The notes beneath the pieces are model-generated. The model ran no database searches. It saw nothing but the letters and a program-made list of their open reading frames with translations, and had not been told where the DNA came from. This document shows, in pieces, positions 53,401 through 58,919 of a stretch of 64,000 nucleotides of DNA. Numbering within the stretch: position 1 is the first letter of the stretch; every line of letters starts with the position of its first letter. The position numbers and the translations under genes are program-made. The stretch spans positions 61,158,761-61,222,760 of the forward strand of contig OZ024869.1 of the NCBI GenBank assembly GCA_964017185.1, given 5' to 3'. The DNA is from Rugalucina vietnamica. Lineage: Eukaryota > Mollusca > Bivalvia > Lucinida > Lucinidae.

Positions 53401-56400
53401 TATCTTCAAACAAAGAAGAGCATAAACTTCATTTCCAGCCAGTACTGTGAAATTATTAGATCTGTAAATAAAGTTTCCTTTTAAAAGGAATTTTTGTCCA
53501 GTTTTGAAAAAAAAAATAGTACATTTACTAAGAAAATAAACTACAAGAGTCAAAAGTAAAAGGGCCAAGGTACCGAAATCGTATATCCTAGATCATAAAA
53601 ATCCGTAATAACATTGACGAATACGAGATATGTAGCCATACAGGCATGGACCCCCAAAAAGTATAAATTATCAAGATAACATGTCCGTGACTAAACACAC
53701 TCGCGCAACCCACTTTAAACCCGAGCATGGTTAATAACTCTGCTTCCTTTAATTACATGCCGGTGGGTTACCTATCATTTCATAACAAACATTTGCCTTC
53801 AAACTCTTATGATGGCCCCGACATAAACCTATTCCTTTTAGTCGGTCGGGGCCGAAGCTTCTTGTCTGATACATAAGCGCCCAGTGTGACAGTTTTTGTT
53901 TTTGTTCAGTGAAAAGTAAAAACCAGAAAAGTTATTGTTTTTTGATTCAGTTTTACGTCCCTTTCAAGCTTTTTCACTCATATCGAGACGAATCAATCGG
54001 TAGGTGGGGCGAAAACCGGAGTACCCGGGGAAAAAACCACCTGACACACCCGCAAGCAGAACCTGGCTTGTCTCACATATGAATTCGTGCCCCGTGCGAG
54101 GCGCGAACCCACATCGGTGAGATGATCGAATGATCAAGAGCACTGAAGTCAGCGACCTTAACCACTCGGCCACGGGGGCCGCCACACAGTATTGTAGTTT
54201 TATATATAGAACAAGGATAATACTATTCTCAATAGTATTTATGCCTGCATCCAAAACGAATGAATCGGGACTGACACAAATGTAATAACATTGACGAATA
54301 CGAGATATGTAGCCATACAGGCATGGACCCCCAAAAAGTATAAATTATCAAGATAACATGTCCGCTCACTTGCGATCCACCTTCTCCTTTGTGTGGTGTT
54401 TCGGTGTAATTAGAGTTCGTGTCGAAGTTCGGTACAATAAATGCTTAACAATGCACTTTTGCTGCATATAACTTTATCCTAATCCATTTTTAGCTCGCCT
54501 GCACGAAGTGCACAGAGCTATTGTTCTCACCTCGGTCGTACCCGTTTACGTTTACGTTTACGTTTACGTGTACGTTTACGTGTACGTCCTCGTCACACTT
54601 TCGGTTAAAGTTTTTAAAATTGTTATATCTTGATAGTCACTGACCAGAAATCATTCATATTTGGAACATTGCTGCATTGAGGGTCCTCTGTGATTTAGTG
54701 TGAAGGGACCCGTGGGGTCGTGCCTGGGGGCGGGGCTAGAGGTCAATATCTAGAACACCTTTGTACAATGCTCAGATGCTGTGTTAGTTTCTCATCAACT
54801 GTAAAGCCTAGAACTGTCAAACCTTACATATGACTTCTCCTCGATGTCCCGACTCGGCACCCACATTGACCTACTGACCTTGACCTATATTTCATGCTCC
54901 AGTGACTTTGTCATTTTCTAAGCCAACCCTTAATATCTCATCAACTATAAAGCCTACAACCATCAAACCTTGCATATGGCTTCTCGATGTCCCGACTCGG
55001 CACCCACATTGATCTTGTGACCTTGACCTATATTTCGCGCTCTAGTGAATTTTTCATTAAAGTTTTTAGAAGTCTATATCTCTTCAACATGCTGATGGAT
55101 CAAGTTGATACTTTGCATGTTGGTAGATATTGGTCTGAAGTTTTATGCAGTACCATCATGACCCACCCTTGGTGACCTTGAGGTCAAGGTCACAGACTTA
55201 GAATTTTTTTGTTATAGTTTTCGGTTAAAGTTTTTAGAAGTCTATATCTCTTGAACATGTACATTGATCAAGTTGATACTTTGCATGTTGGTAGATATTG
55301 GTCTGAAGTTTTATACTGTACCATTATGACCCACCCTGGGTGAACTTCAAAGTGAAGGTCAAAGTCATGGCCTTAGAAATTTTTGGTTAAAGTTTTGGGT
55401 TAAAGATTTTTGAAGTCTATATATCTCTATGTTGATGGATCAAGTTGAAACTTTGCCTGTTTGTGGATATTTGTCAGAAATTTTATGCTGTACCATCACA
55501 ATCCACCTGAGCGACCTTGAGGTCAAGGTCATTGGTCATAGATTATGATAAGTTTAGTGGCAAAGCACAAGTCAGGCGAGCTACGCTGTCCTGCGACAGC
55601 TCTTATGTTCTTAAGTGTCACTTGTGTAGATAATGATCTTTTCGTTTATGTTGCTCCTAACGAAATGGGTTGTCCCAAACGAGACGAATTCCTGCGATTG
55701 CAGCAAAGTCCCATTTAAAGATTATTTATAAGAAAATAACGACCCGAAAACGGAAATTTACTGGACTGTGGACGATTTTGTTGAAACGCGGTATCTCAGT
55801 GGTGAAAACACTGATCTCAAGTGCTAGAGGTCGTCGCCGATGGTAAAGAATTTGGTGTCCGTACACGCTTCCCTTCGTGTATTAGTTGAATGGGATTGAA
55901 GAGCTTATGGTACAAATTAAATTCCAACTCCTTAAAACCTGACCATTTCATCAATGTTGAAGCTTGAAAACTGCATTTTCCAACAGCAACATACGTTGTG
56001 CGACCGGTTAATGATTGCATATAAATTCGGCATTATTCTTTTTAAAGTTTAATATGTGCGTGATCGCACATGGCGTTGCTCTCGTTCTGATTTTTATCTA
56101 AAAAGCAAGAACATTTTCGTCCAAGTGATATCGTGCTGTTGAAGACGCTGGATTGGTGGCCTTGTAAAGAAGTAATTCTGGCGTGCTACTAATGTTATTT
56201 TTGAGTAGGCTCTGTCGTATTTCGTATCTTCTACTCCGTTGATAGATATTAATAGGCGAGTTTTTGCGATTTAATTACTTCTTCTGCTAACGATGTGGTT
56301 TTCTGTTCGGGGGTATTCCTCTTTCTCTTGTTTTGGAAACTTTTCTATCATTTCATAACGAACATTTGCCTTCAAAACAACATAAAAAATTTGTAAGTGT

Positions 56401-58919
56401 TTATGCGCAGAACCCCACATCGGCACGGAAATTGTTTTGTGCAAACCGATAAAGTGGTTTTTGAATGTTTGTGGTGGTTTTTGGTGTTACCACGAGCCCC
56501 TCCACATGTTCACTCGATAGGGGTAACCGGTCCGATAGGGGCAGGCATATCGTAAGTCATAACATCATTCTTGAATAATCCTAGGCATGGTTATTTTAAC
56601 CATTACACGCACACCCTTTTACCTCATCTGAGCCGAAGGCGTCGTTGTCGTCCACAATTTCAAAAATGAATATTTCTGAAGCTTCGTCTATCAACGTACA
56701 CCGGATATAGCGATGTTTCAGTCGACAGGTCAATGTCAGTTTGATTTCAATGTCGTACAATGTCAGTTTGATTTCAGTTTATCACTGAACTACGTAAAGC
56801 GTCACTGTAAAGCCTTTTACAATCGTTGCTTTATTAATTGATGAACGTTTCTAATCACAGCAAATGGCTACAACGCTTTCAAAAGCTACGAATAACACAA
56901 ATGTGTCCATAATCACTGATAATTTCGTGTTGCCATGTAATACATGTACATGCTTAAAGGTAATAGAAGAAGTGTATATAATGCACTGCAAATAGCTGTA
57001 AACTCCTAGAAAATGAAATGATTAGCTACTATGAATTTATTTTTAAGTAAGGAATAACGAGCAAATGGCGTAATCAGAGCGAAAGTCACACTCCGAAAAC
57101 AAACGATACGAGGTAGGAAAAAACAACTAAATTGACAATCATGTACTAACAAAAAGAGAACAAATCGTATGCCAAGTGAGAATCTATTTCTCAATAGGTG
57201 GCCACGTAGTTACTTTATTGGAATACGTTCATTAAATTAAGATATAATAAATAGATTCATAAACAATAGCCAGAAACTGACATAGTGTCAACGGAATGTC
57301 GTAAGTTTATTTCAAGAAATATGTTGGTTTACCTGGTGGATTATACATGCAGTAGAAATGATCAAAGTGTGATATCTTGTATTACATAACTAATTGTGAA
57401 TAAAAGATAACATTATCATTTCATCTAACTACACTATCCAATAGTGGATATCCAAATAAAATCAAGGAAGGACCCGACATTGTATTTCCAGATGATATCA
57501 CTTCCTGCTCACTGTCCACTCGCAGTATAGCTTTATTTCCTATTTCCGCCGTATTAAAATTTAGCGTCCATAATGAATAATTTGGTACTTGGCAATATCT
57601 CTTTCAATGAAATGCACAAGTGTTTATGCGCACTTTTAATTAGAATCGCAATTTTCAACAAAACTATTTTTTTCTCTTTGCTATAGTTCGTACACTGTTT
57701 TGCTATATAAAAGGGTGACATGTCGTATCTCGTAACGACTGTTGTCTAACTTGATTATTTGAGTTAAATGATGTGACTCGCTACTCGGGTAGTACAAATC
57801 TTCTTCTACTTAAATCTAAAATTTAAAAGCTTCTAGCCTTTTTCTGTGACTGTACAGGCCAGTTTGTGTCAGACCTGATCGGAAACCCCGAAGACCGGTT
57901 TTCTCGAGTCGCGGCTCATTTAATACTTACTGTGATATGTACTTTGTACCAGACTTTATTTCACTACTGAACGTTAAGTTATAGATCAGCTGCCTAATCT
58001 GCACTCCAATAAACTTCGTGACCTCGGAACACCGATGGAAATATTCTGTCTAATTTGATACTTACTGTAGTATATACTTTGTGCCAGACTTTATTTCACA
58101 ACTGAACGTTAAGTTAGTGTATGTGTAAACGTCATATCCTGTAAGTTGGCTACTGGAAAACGTGAGGTTGCCCTTGGCGGGGCTTTCCCAGTCCCCTCGA
58201 AGAGTGGTGGGGAACGTGCATGAACAAGCTGAAATACCGAAACAAAACATTAAATAATAATTTATAATATACTTATCTGACCTCCAATTCTGGTACTTTA
58301 ACTCTTTTAAGCCTGGCGTCCCTGACGCCGCAGAACGCGGCGTCCCATTCGGTGCTTTTCTGTTTGCTTAGAGAATTTTCATCGAAAAATTGAATAAAAT
58401 TTAAAAATCACACCTGATGCCCCTAAGAACAGAAGTGGACTCACCCAAATTATAATGATGGAAAGATCCCTTCGTCAAAATATGGGTTAACAGCGAGTGT
58501 GTGCAGTTATTGGCTAGTTACAATAAAGATGTTTTAAAGCTGGTGATTGTCTCATATACGTATATTATGTATATACATTTTAGAAATAGGCAGCGTGCAT
58601 GAATCGGTTTACATAGGAACTCTGATCTGAAACCAGAAGGTCTTATTGTAATGAAGTAATCAGTAAAACGTTCCCACACGTTAATGTACAATTAGTGAAC
58701 CAGCAAGTATTTGGATTGCTGAGGCCCCAAAGCCCCTGGTATGGCCCCATTGCTATTGACACAGTTTGTGTAATAGCCTATCATTATTATCCATAATCTT
58801 GTCCCCTTCCCACAACCTATTTCAACACTATATGATCCTATATGTTTTATGGAATTAAACTTACAGACAGAATATATCAGTCCGATTAAAAAATATACAA
58901 TTATCACAAGTTTTAACAT
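9771..58919 (-). CDS. Eight-exon single-pass membrane protein, 481 aa (whole gene)
   Basis: Coding exons, in order: 58919-58865, 58228-58066, 53461-53358, 53088-52954, 45759-45595, 40030-39909, 35052-34932, 10351-9771. They total 1446 bp, and every junction agrees in phase with GT-AG introns. Layout: signal peptide 1-17 (MLKLVIIVYFLIGLIYS); ectodomain of about 285 residues with 12 cysteines and many N-glycosylation sequons; transmembrane helix about 306-332; KKKK stop-transfer; acidic Ser/Thr-rich tail to 481 ending KPLPPIR. The ectodomain pattern (CTFPTTLRGDW, then CPDSILGQYSY...C...CTD...M.FDY..C, then MCLYK...FSC) resembles protostome surface proteins I recall as annotated with DUF7042/7043/7044-type domains; this was not verified. 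Function is unknown; a cell-surface receptor or adhesion role is inference. Confidence 0.85.
10352..10915. other. Intron 7 start, possible SINE-like fragment
   Basis: The 24.6-kb last intron begins here when read on the plus strand. About 10470-10680 contains GTGCTCTTGAGCAAGACACA, a phrase reminiscent of tRNA-derived SINEs, but no full A/B box pair was found. A GGCTCAAGTGAGCTAAT phrase near 10883 may be a decayed HINE end. Confidence 0.35.
10916..11343. mobile_element. 428-bp foldback element
   Basis: Arms of about 170 bp are inverted around about 11130-11160. Shared blocks include TTCAGACCGAAGTTGA, TAGGTGCAGTCAATGCAGAA and ATTGAACATTTATTGAA. The termini are ACGTGGTA and TACCACGT. There is no open frame. 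Confidence 0.8.
11469..11713 (-). mobile_element. HINE/pearl-like 3' fragment
   Basis: It shares the core segment CCCCTGGGGTCC, the AAATGCATAGGC-type segment, GACCTTGCTGTAAAATAAGT and TCAAGGTCATC with the elements at 21889 and 31840. It ends abruptly against Tc1-like DNA at 11715. The terminal hairpin is degraded (CCCAAGGGCAACGATCGCTC). Confidence 0.6.
12170..17310. mobile_element. Giant foldback element FB1
   Basis: Homologous to FB2 (42283-45556). The left arm starts CTGGGAGATAATTTGACC; the right arm ends AAATTAGCTCCCGGGGTA. Both arms carry the same blocks in mirror order, e.g. CTGGGACCCCAGAAAT-type sequence near each end and CAGAGGGACCACCTTAATGC further in. The right arm is interrupted by a MITE (15419-16455), and a segment at about 16592-17175 is replaced by unrelated DNA. 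A fragment of the ACTGAGATCC repeat lies near the centre (about 14010-14105). The arms contain no lasting open frame. Confidence 0.8.
15419..16455. mobile_element. hAT-like MITE, about 1.04 kb, copy 1 (uninterrupted)
   Basis: The terminal inverted repeat includes TCATCAAAAGAAGTTTTGCA at the left and its complement at the right. It is flanked by GTAACATA and ATAACATA, while the matching FB1 arm near 12850 has one copy of that site, implying an 8-bp target duplication as in hAT elements. The interior is T-rich with no frame. It provides the empty site for the HINE in copy 2. Confidence 0.8.
17311..17582. other. Right-arm DNA of element K
   Basis: No gene is seen. The part at 17520-17576 (ATGACGTCATAACTCGACTC and GACGCGACGAAC) mirrors 11885-11955 of the same element. 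The rest is unassigned. Confidence 0.4.
17808..20399 (-). mobile_element. HINE/pearl-like element H1, five core repeats
   Basis: On the minus strand the element begins TAGCTCACCTGAGCCGAAGG, followed by a (CCGT)n-type microsatellite and five core repeats with period 460-466 bp (marker GACCTTGCCGT at 18171, 18631, 19093, 19559 and 20024). It ends with CAGGTGAGCG (inverse of the 5' end), a GGACCAATGGTCC hairpin and CTCTGG, followed by host T. That is the layout of Helentron-associated elements and bivalve pearl elements. It lies inside element K; the uninterrupted relative at 6850-7433 shows no target duplication. Non-autonomous. Confidence 0.8.
20873..23454. mobile_element. hAT-like MITE, copy 2, split by a HINE
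   Basis: Same termini as copy 1 at 15419-16455 (TCATCAAAAGAAGTTTTGCA and inverse). Homology runs from 20873 to 21888, stops at a HINE, and resumes at 23418 with AAATCTAAATGGTGCAAAAC. It also has a poly-T run at about 21765-21793. Confidence 0.8.
21889..23417 (-). mobile_element. HINE/pearl-like element H2, three core repeats
   Basis: Same ends as H1 (minus strand: TAGCTCACC... to ...GGTCCTCTGG). An ACGG-rich microsatellite lies at about 23325-23370. Core repeats have period about 455 bp (markers at 22130, 22584, 23039). The copy-1 MITE reads ATATGAAAAAATCTAAATGG where this one reads ATATGAA, element, AAAATCTAAATGG, so insertion was clean in an A-run. Confidence 0.85.
24047..24187 (-). mobile_element. 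HINE/pearl-like 5' fragment
   Basis: Only the TAGCTCAC end, the hairpin GAGCCTTCGGCTC, a short GACGCACGCACGG microsatellite and part of one core repeat (GGCTTTGACTGGCCAAATGG) remain. It truncates Tc1-like DNA. Confidence 0.7.
24188..25492. other. Unassigned intronic DNA
   Basis: No exon matching the flanking gene's phases and no transposon ends were recognised. Open frames such as 24508-24693 lack supporting features. Confidence 0.4.
26322..26349. repeat. Perfect 12-bp-stem hairpin
   Basis: GTCTCGTCCCCC, loop CTGT, GGGGGACGAGAC. Not followed by a recognisable gene end. Confidence 0.8.
27085..27555 (+). mobile_element. HINE/pearl-like 3' fragment, opposite orientation
   Basis: Plus-strand order: GTGGCCAATCAAAGC, GGTCACATGACCAATATGGC, TGACCATGACCTATTTTACA, then GGTGAACGTTTACAAGACC, the hairpin GACCATTGGTC and ATCTGG followed by TT. 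The 3' end is intact and the 5' end is missing. Confidence 0.65.
28017..28255 (-). mobile_element. Palindrome-cored MITE, copy B
   Basis: Full length, opposite to copy A, with the central hairpin intact (GCGAAAACAAAGGCGCAGAT and its mirror). Flanked by TA on both sides. Located inside the 25493-29182 element. Confidence 0.85.
29183..31095 (+). mobile_element. Palindrome-cored MITE, copy C, split by a HINE
   Basis: The left end TGAGCCGTCTCGTGGGAAAT and following sequence run to 29237. The rest resumes at 30934 with GCTTGAAGCTTGAAATTTTG, continues through the hairpin, and ends GGCGGCTCA at 31095. TA flanks both ends. Confidence 0.8.
29238..30933 (-). mobile_element. HINE/pearl-like element H3, three core repeats
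   Basis: Ends and microsatellite (about 30828-30880) as in H1. Core markers lie at 29615, 30078 and 30545. Inserted in MITE copy C: CACAGA, element, AAAAGGGCTTGAAGC, compared with CACAGAAGACAGCTAGAAGC in intact copy D, again between A residues. Confidence 0.85.
31154..31250. repeat. Hairpin repeat, copy 1
   Basis: Long imperfect inverted repeat: TTCTTATTTTTGCTCCAAAC against GTTTTGGAGCAAAAATAAGA, with an inner stem GGATCGCCTC/GAGGCGATCC. Related copies are at 31532 and 35911. Confidence 0.75.
31532..31630. repeat. Hairpin repeat, copy 2
   Basis: Outer arms AAAACATAGATTGTGGGTAC against GTACCCAAAATCTATGTT; inner stem GAACCGCTTC/GAGGCGGTTC. The inner stem differs from copy 1 on both arms. Confidence 0.75.
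31840..33400 (-). mobile_element. HINE/pearl-like element H4, about four core repeats
   Basis: TAGCTCACCTGAGCCGAAGG 5' end and ACGG microsatellite (about 33318-33352). Core markers at 31900, 32331, 32808 and 33034; the last spacing is only 226 bp, so one unit is deleted. It contains a C14-type run near 32262-32275 and a poly-T at about 32464-32496. The 3' terminus reads CTCTTG instead of CTCTGG. Confidence 0.75.
33401..34059. other. Unassigned intronic DNA
   Basis: AT-rich, with no exon or transposon end recognised. Confidence 0.4.
34060..34222 (+). repeat. Dispersed repeat with GGACGCCGC hairpin
   Basis: It contains GGGACGCCGCGTCTTGCGGC and a closing GGGACGCCAGGCTTAA. The same repeat occurs inverted at 58303-58435 (TTAAGCCTGGCGTCCCTGAC, GAACGCGGCGTCCC). 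Confidence 0.6.
34646..34883 (+). mobile_element. Palindrome-cored MITE, copy D
   Basis: Full length: TTGGGCCTGTGCATAGGAAA at the left and TTCTCATGCGGCGGCTCA at the right, TA flanks, central hairpin with several mismatches. It ends 48 bp from the donor of exon 7 of the membrane-protein gene. Confidence 0.8.
34932..35052 (-). CDS. Membrane protein, exon 7
   Basis: Encodes VVDSNADGFVYVTQYPEDCQ and ANQTAYYVLSPGIELQLQVN. Phase 0 start after a weak acceptor (TTATGGAAG), phase 1 end at GTAAGT. One cysteine and one N-Q-T sequon. It ends the ectodomain just before the stalk. Confidence 0.85.
35911..36017. repeat. Hairpin repeat, copy 3
   Basis: Outer arms AAAACATAGATTGTGGGTTC against GTACCCACAATCTATGTTTT; inner stem GTTAGAAC/GTTCTAAC with a larger loop. 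The downstream segment (CCCCAGTAAACCCCAG; GTATACATT) is also shared with copies 1 and 2. Confidence 0.75.
36018..36587. other. Unassigned intronic DNA
   Basis: It contains repeated TTCGGCC words at about 36308-36355 and, near 36530-36560, a decayed GACATTGCCGTAAAATA segment of HINE core type. No exon. Confidence 0.35.
36588..37463 (-). mobile_element. Second HINE-like family, three core repeats
   Basis: On the minus strand it begins TATGCCCCC with a hairpin (CAACTTCGAAGAAGTTGAG), then a CAGT/GAGT microsatellite, then three core repeats with period about 186-191 bp (marker AAGTTCAA at about 36667, 36852 and 37041). It ends GGGGACATA (inverse of the 5' end), hairpin GTGTTTCATAAACAC and ATTTTCTAG followed by TT. 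This is the same plan as the TAGCTCACC family but with unrelated sequence. Confidence 0.7.
37464..39908. other. Unassigned part of intron 6
   Basis: No exon in the gene's phase, no transposon ends recognised. Open frames here are short and AT-driven. Around 38040-38260 the base composition is less AT-rich, but no feature was identified. Confidence 0.4.
39909..40030 (-). CDS. Membrane protein, exon 6
   Basis: After CTATTTCAG; completes a Glu codon, then SGNVMCLYKVASGSQVITYV and YNTDASVNSTVNGTYQFSCM; donor GTGAGT in phase 0. Two cysteines and N-S-T and N-G-T sequons. The MCLYK...TYQFSC pattern is the clearest family match. Confidence 0.88.
40031..40435. other. Unassigned intronic DNA next to exon 6
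   Basis: No feature beyond the acceptor of exon 6 at 40031-40032. Confidence 0.4.
40436..42110. repeat. GATATC palindrome array
   Basis: About 22 copies of GATATC, usually as AAGATATCTTA or TTAGATATCTTA, spaced roughly every 20-50 bp, in two blocks (40436-41100 and 41760-42110). Many near-copies (GATATT, GATGTC) lie between. The blocks flank an inserted TIR element. Confidence 0.85.
41113..41712. mobile_element. 600-bp TIR element inside the GATATC array
   Basis: The left end AAAGGGTGTTAAGAAAGTTC and the right end inverse of AAAGGGTTTTCCGCG are similar over the first ten bases, flanked by TATA/TATG. GTTAAGAAAGTTCGTTCC resembles mariner termini (memory). It lacks GATATC motifs, which supports a foreign insert. 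Confidence 0.55.
42283..45556. mobile_element. Giant foldback element FB2
   Basis: A 3.27-kb palindrome: left arm 42283 to about 43870, right arm about 43975-45556, with a spacer of about 100 bp. Termini CCCCGGGAGCTAATTTGACC and the inverse. Mirror blocks include CTTGCACCCCC, TGGGACCCCAGAAATGCAAA and CCATGGCAACCATTA. No coding capacity seen. The right end lies 38 bp from the donor side of exon 5. Confidence 0.85.
45595..45759 (-). CDS. Membrane protein, exon 5
   Basis: Acceptor ATGTGACAG. Completes a Gly codon, then EASNEAIQCPDSILGQYSYN, NWTSCNDSLWDTCTDVNTMV and FDYGMCSSTMLGFS; donor GTAAGG in phase 1. Four cysteines and an N-W-T sequon. The CPDSILGQYSY...C...CTD...FDY..C arrangement marks the second ectodomain module. 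Confidence 0.9.
45841..46073 (-). mobile_element. Palindrome-cored MITE, copy E
   Basis: Full length with an almost perfect central hairpin (GATCAGCTGTGCAGTTACTG with mirror). The right end is GGTTTTCTCGCGTCGCGGCC. It lies 81 bp upstream (in gene sense) of exon 5. Confidence 0.85.
46190..46883. repeat. Tandem AAGATGGC repeat
   Basis: Four units of about 150-176 bp marked by CAAGATGGCGTCCAAAATGG-type words near 46240, 46390, 46566 and 46737. Another unit at about 47930-48060 follows the inserted TIR element. Related inverted units are at about 51620-52060. Confidence 0.65.
46884..47898. mobile_element. 1.0-kb TIR element inside the AAGATGGC array
   Basis: Ends GGGTTGGGATTTAAGTTCGT and exact inverse; the match extends through AGACTTT. 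A second inverted pair (CACCCGGGGCACGTCAT at about 47057, its inverse at about 47707) lies inside. No open frame. CGT is found next to both ends. Confidence 0.75.
47899..49677. other. Unassigned part of intron 4
   Basis: It begins with one more AAGATGGT unit. A fragment of the ACTGAGATCC repeat is at about 49384-49470 (CCTTTAAGAGCAG). The open frame at 48451-48675 has no recognisable feature. Nothing else identified. Confidence 0.4.
49678..49844. repeat. Near-perfect 167-bp palindrome
   Basis: Arms of about 80 bp: TAATTACCCGCTGAGCGACA on the left is mirrored by the inverse on the right, through CCTGACCTGTCCAGCC to the apex GCATGCACC/GGTGCATGC with inner AGCCC/GGGCT. Only a few bases differ between arms. 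Confidence 0.9.
49841..50890. mobile_element. Possible TIR element, about 1.05 kb
   Basis: TTACCTTATGAC at the left and its complement GTCATAAGGTAA at the right. It includes a 127-codon open frame (50358-50741) with no recognised domain, and a duplicated 31-bp unit (CCTCCAGACAGGTGTGA, at about 50755 and 50786). Borders are uncertain because the left end overlaps the neighbouring palindrome. Confidence 0.35.
50891..52953. other. Unassigned part of intron 4
   Basis: About 51620-52060 holds inverted relatives of the AAGATGGC units (GGCGGCCATCTTGG, CCATCTTGGACGCCATCTTG). The rest shows no exon. Confidence 0.4.
52954..53088 (-). CDS. Membrane protein, exon 4
   Basis: Acceptor CTATTGTAG. Completes a Ser codon, then ELPDTNGERVVFIDSSVAPV and TEALACDDTTVQDTPQNTKL and IVKY; donor GTGAGT in phase 1. 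One cysteine. Separated from exon 3 by only 269 bp. Confidence 0.88.
53358..53461 (-). CDS. Membrane protein, exon 3
   Basis: Acceptor TTATTTACAG. Starts in phase 2, completing Gln, then SNNFTVLAGNEVYALLCLKI and TKRTSNKYTYFILS; donor GTGAGT in phase 1. One cysteine and an N-F-T sequon. It is the only candidate between exons 2 and 4 that satisfies both phases. Confidence 0.88.
53605..53687. repeat. 83-bp direct repeat, left copy
   Basis: Identical base for base to 54282-54364. Begins GTAATAACATTGACGAATAC, ends AGATAACATGTCCG. Confidence 0.95.
53938..54182 (-). mobile_element. tRNA-derived SINE
   Basis: The minus strand starts with a tRNA-like head: an A-box-like TGGCCGAGTGGTTAAGG and a B-box-like GGTTCGCGCC at tRNA spacing, with paired ends (CCCCGTG/CACGGGG). 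A body follows containing CCCGGGTACTCCGGTTTTCG, then a tail GGGACGTAAAACTGAATC running into A-rich DNA. It lies between two identical 83-bp repeats. Confidence 0.8.
54282..54364. repeat. 83-bp direct repeat, right copy
   Basis: Identical to 53605-53687. The interval between them holds the SINE. Confidence 0.95.
54491..55604 (+). mobile_element. Third HINE/pearl-like family, about three core repeats
   Basis: 5' end TAGCTCGCCTG, then an (ACGTTT)n microsatellite at about 54542-54585, then core repeats of about 172-178 bp (marker AAAGTTTTTAGAAGTCTATA near 55056 and 55228, diverged near 55402), then CAGGCGAGCTA (inverse of the 5' end), hairpin GCTGTCCTGCGACAGC and TCTT. TAGCTC-CCTG is shared with the H1-H4 family; the core is different. 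Confidence 0.75.
55605..57005. other. Unassigned part of intron 2
   Basis: About 56621-56680 looks like a decayed HINE 5' end (TTTACCTCATCTGAGCCGAA, GTCGTTGTCGTCCACAATTT). No exon. Confidence 0.4.
57006..57240 (-). mobile_element. Fragment of element K
   Basis: Matches 17583-17780 and, inverted, 7250-7440: GGCGTAATCAGAGCGAAAG, AGGTAGGAAAAAAC, CTCAATAGGTGGCCACGTAG. Confidence 0.6.
57779..57918 (-). mobile_element. Palindrome-cored MITE, copy F (half)
   Basis: Retains only one side: GGTAGTACAAATCTTCTTCT to CGAGTCGCGGCTCA. The breakpoint falls where the central hairpin begins in the full copies. It lies 147 bp from exon 2 and directly beside a duplicated piece of it. Confidence 0.75.
57921..57981 (-). 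pseudogene. Partial duplicate of exon 2 with its donor site
   Basis: About 61 bp closely match 58056-58117, covering the last part of exon 2, the GTAAGTAT donor and a few intron bases. The encoded Cys of FSCEIKSGTKY is Ser here (FSSEIKSGTKY). There is no acceptor, so it is probably not spliced in. Confidence 0.75.
58066..58228 (-). CDS. Membrane protein, exon 2
   Basis: Acceptor GGTATTTCAG. Completes a Ser codon, then CSCTFPTTLRGDWESPAKGN, LTFSSSQLTGYDVYTYTNLT and FSCEIKSGTKYIL; donor GTAAGT in phase 2. Three cysteines and two N-L-T sequons. The C.FP..L.G.W motif directly after the signal peptide is the family hallmark as I recall it. Confidence 0.9.
58229..58864. other. Intron 1
   Basis: It contains an inverted copy (58303-58435) of the GGACGCCGC hairpin repeat at 34060. 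The part at about 58420-58490 (GTGGACTCACCCAAATTATA) resembles 61345-61400. No exon. Confidence 0.5.
58865..58919 (-). CDS. Membrane protein, exon 1: signal peptide
   Basis: ATG at 58919-58917 with A at -3. It encodes MLKLVIIVYFLIGLIYSV: a basic n-region, a hydrophobic core and a small residue near the predicted cleavage site. Donor TCT-GTAAGTTTAA at phase 1 matches exon 2. Two very short upstream ATG frames precede it. A further non-coding 5' exon cannot be excluded. Confidence 0.75.

Noticed and set aside
54070-54182. A functional tRNA gene on the minus strand
   Set aside because: A- and B-box-like segments are present, but the sequence continues into a SINE body and tail, and a normal anticodon stem-loop could not be drawn.
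57310-57400. Alternative exon between exons 2 and 3 (CCACCAG before GTAAAC)
   Set aside because: The required frame has a stop and the phases do not link exon 2 to exon 4; the exon at 53358-53461 fits both.
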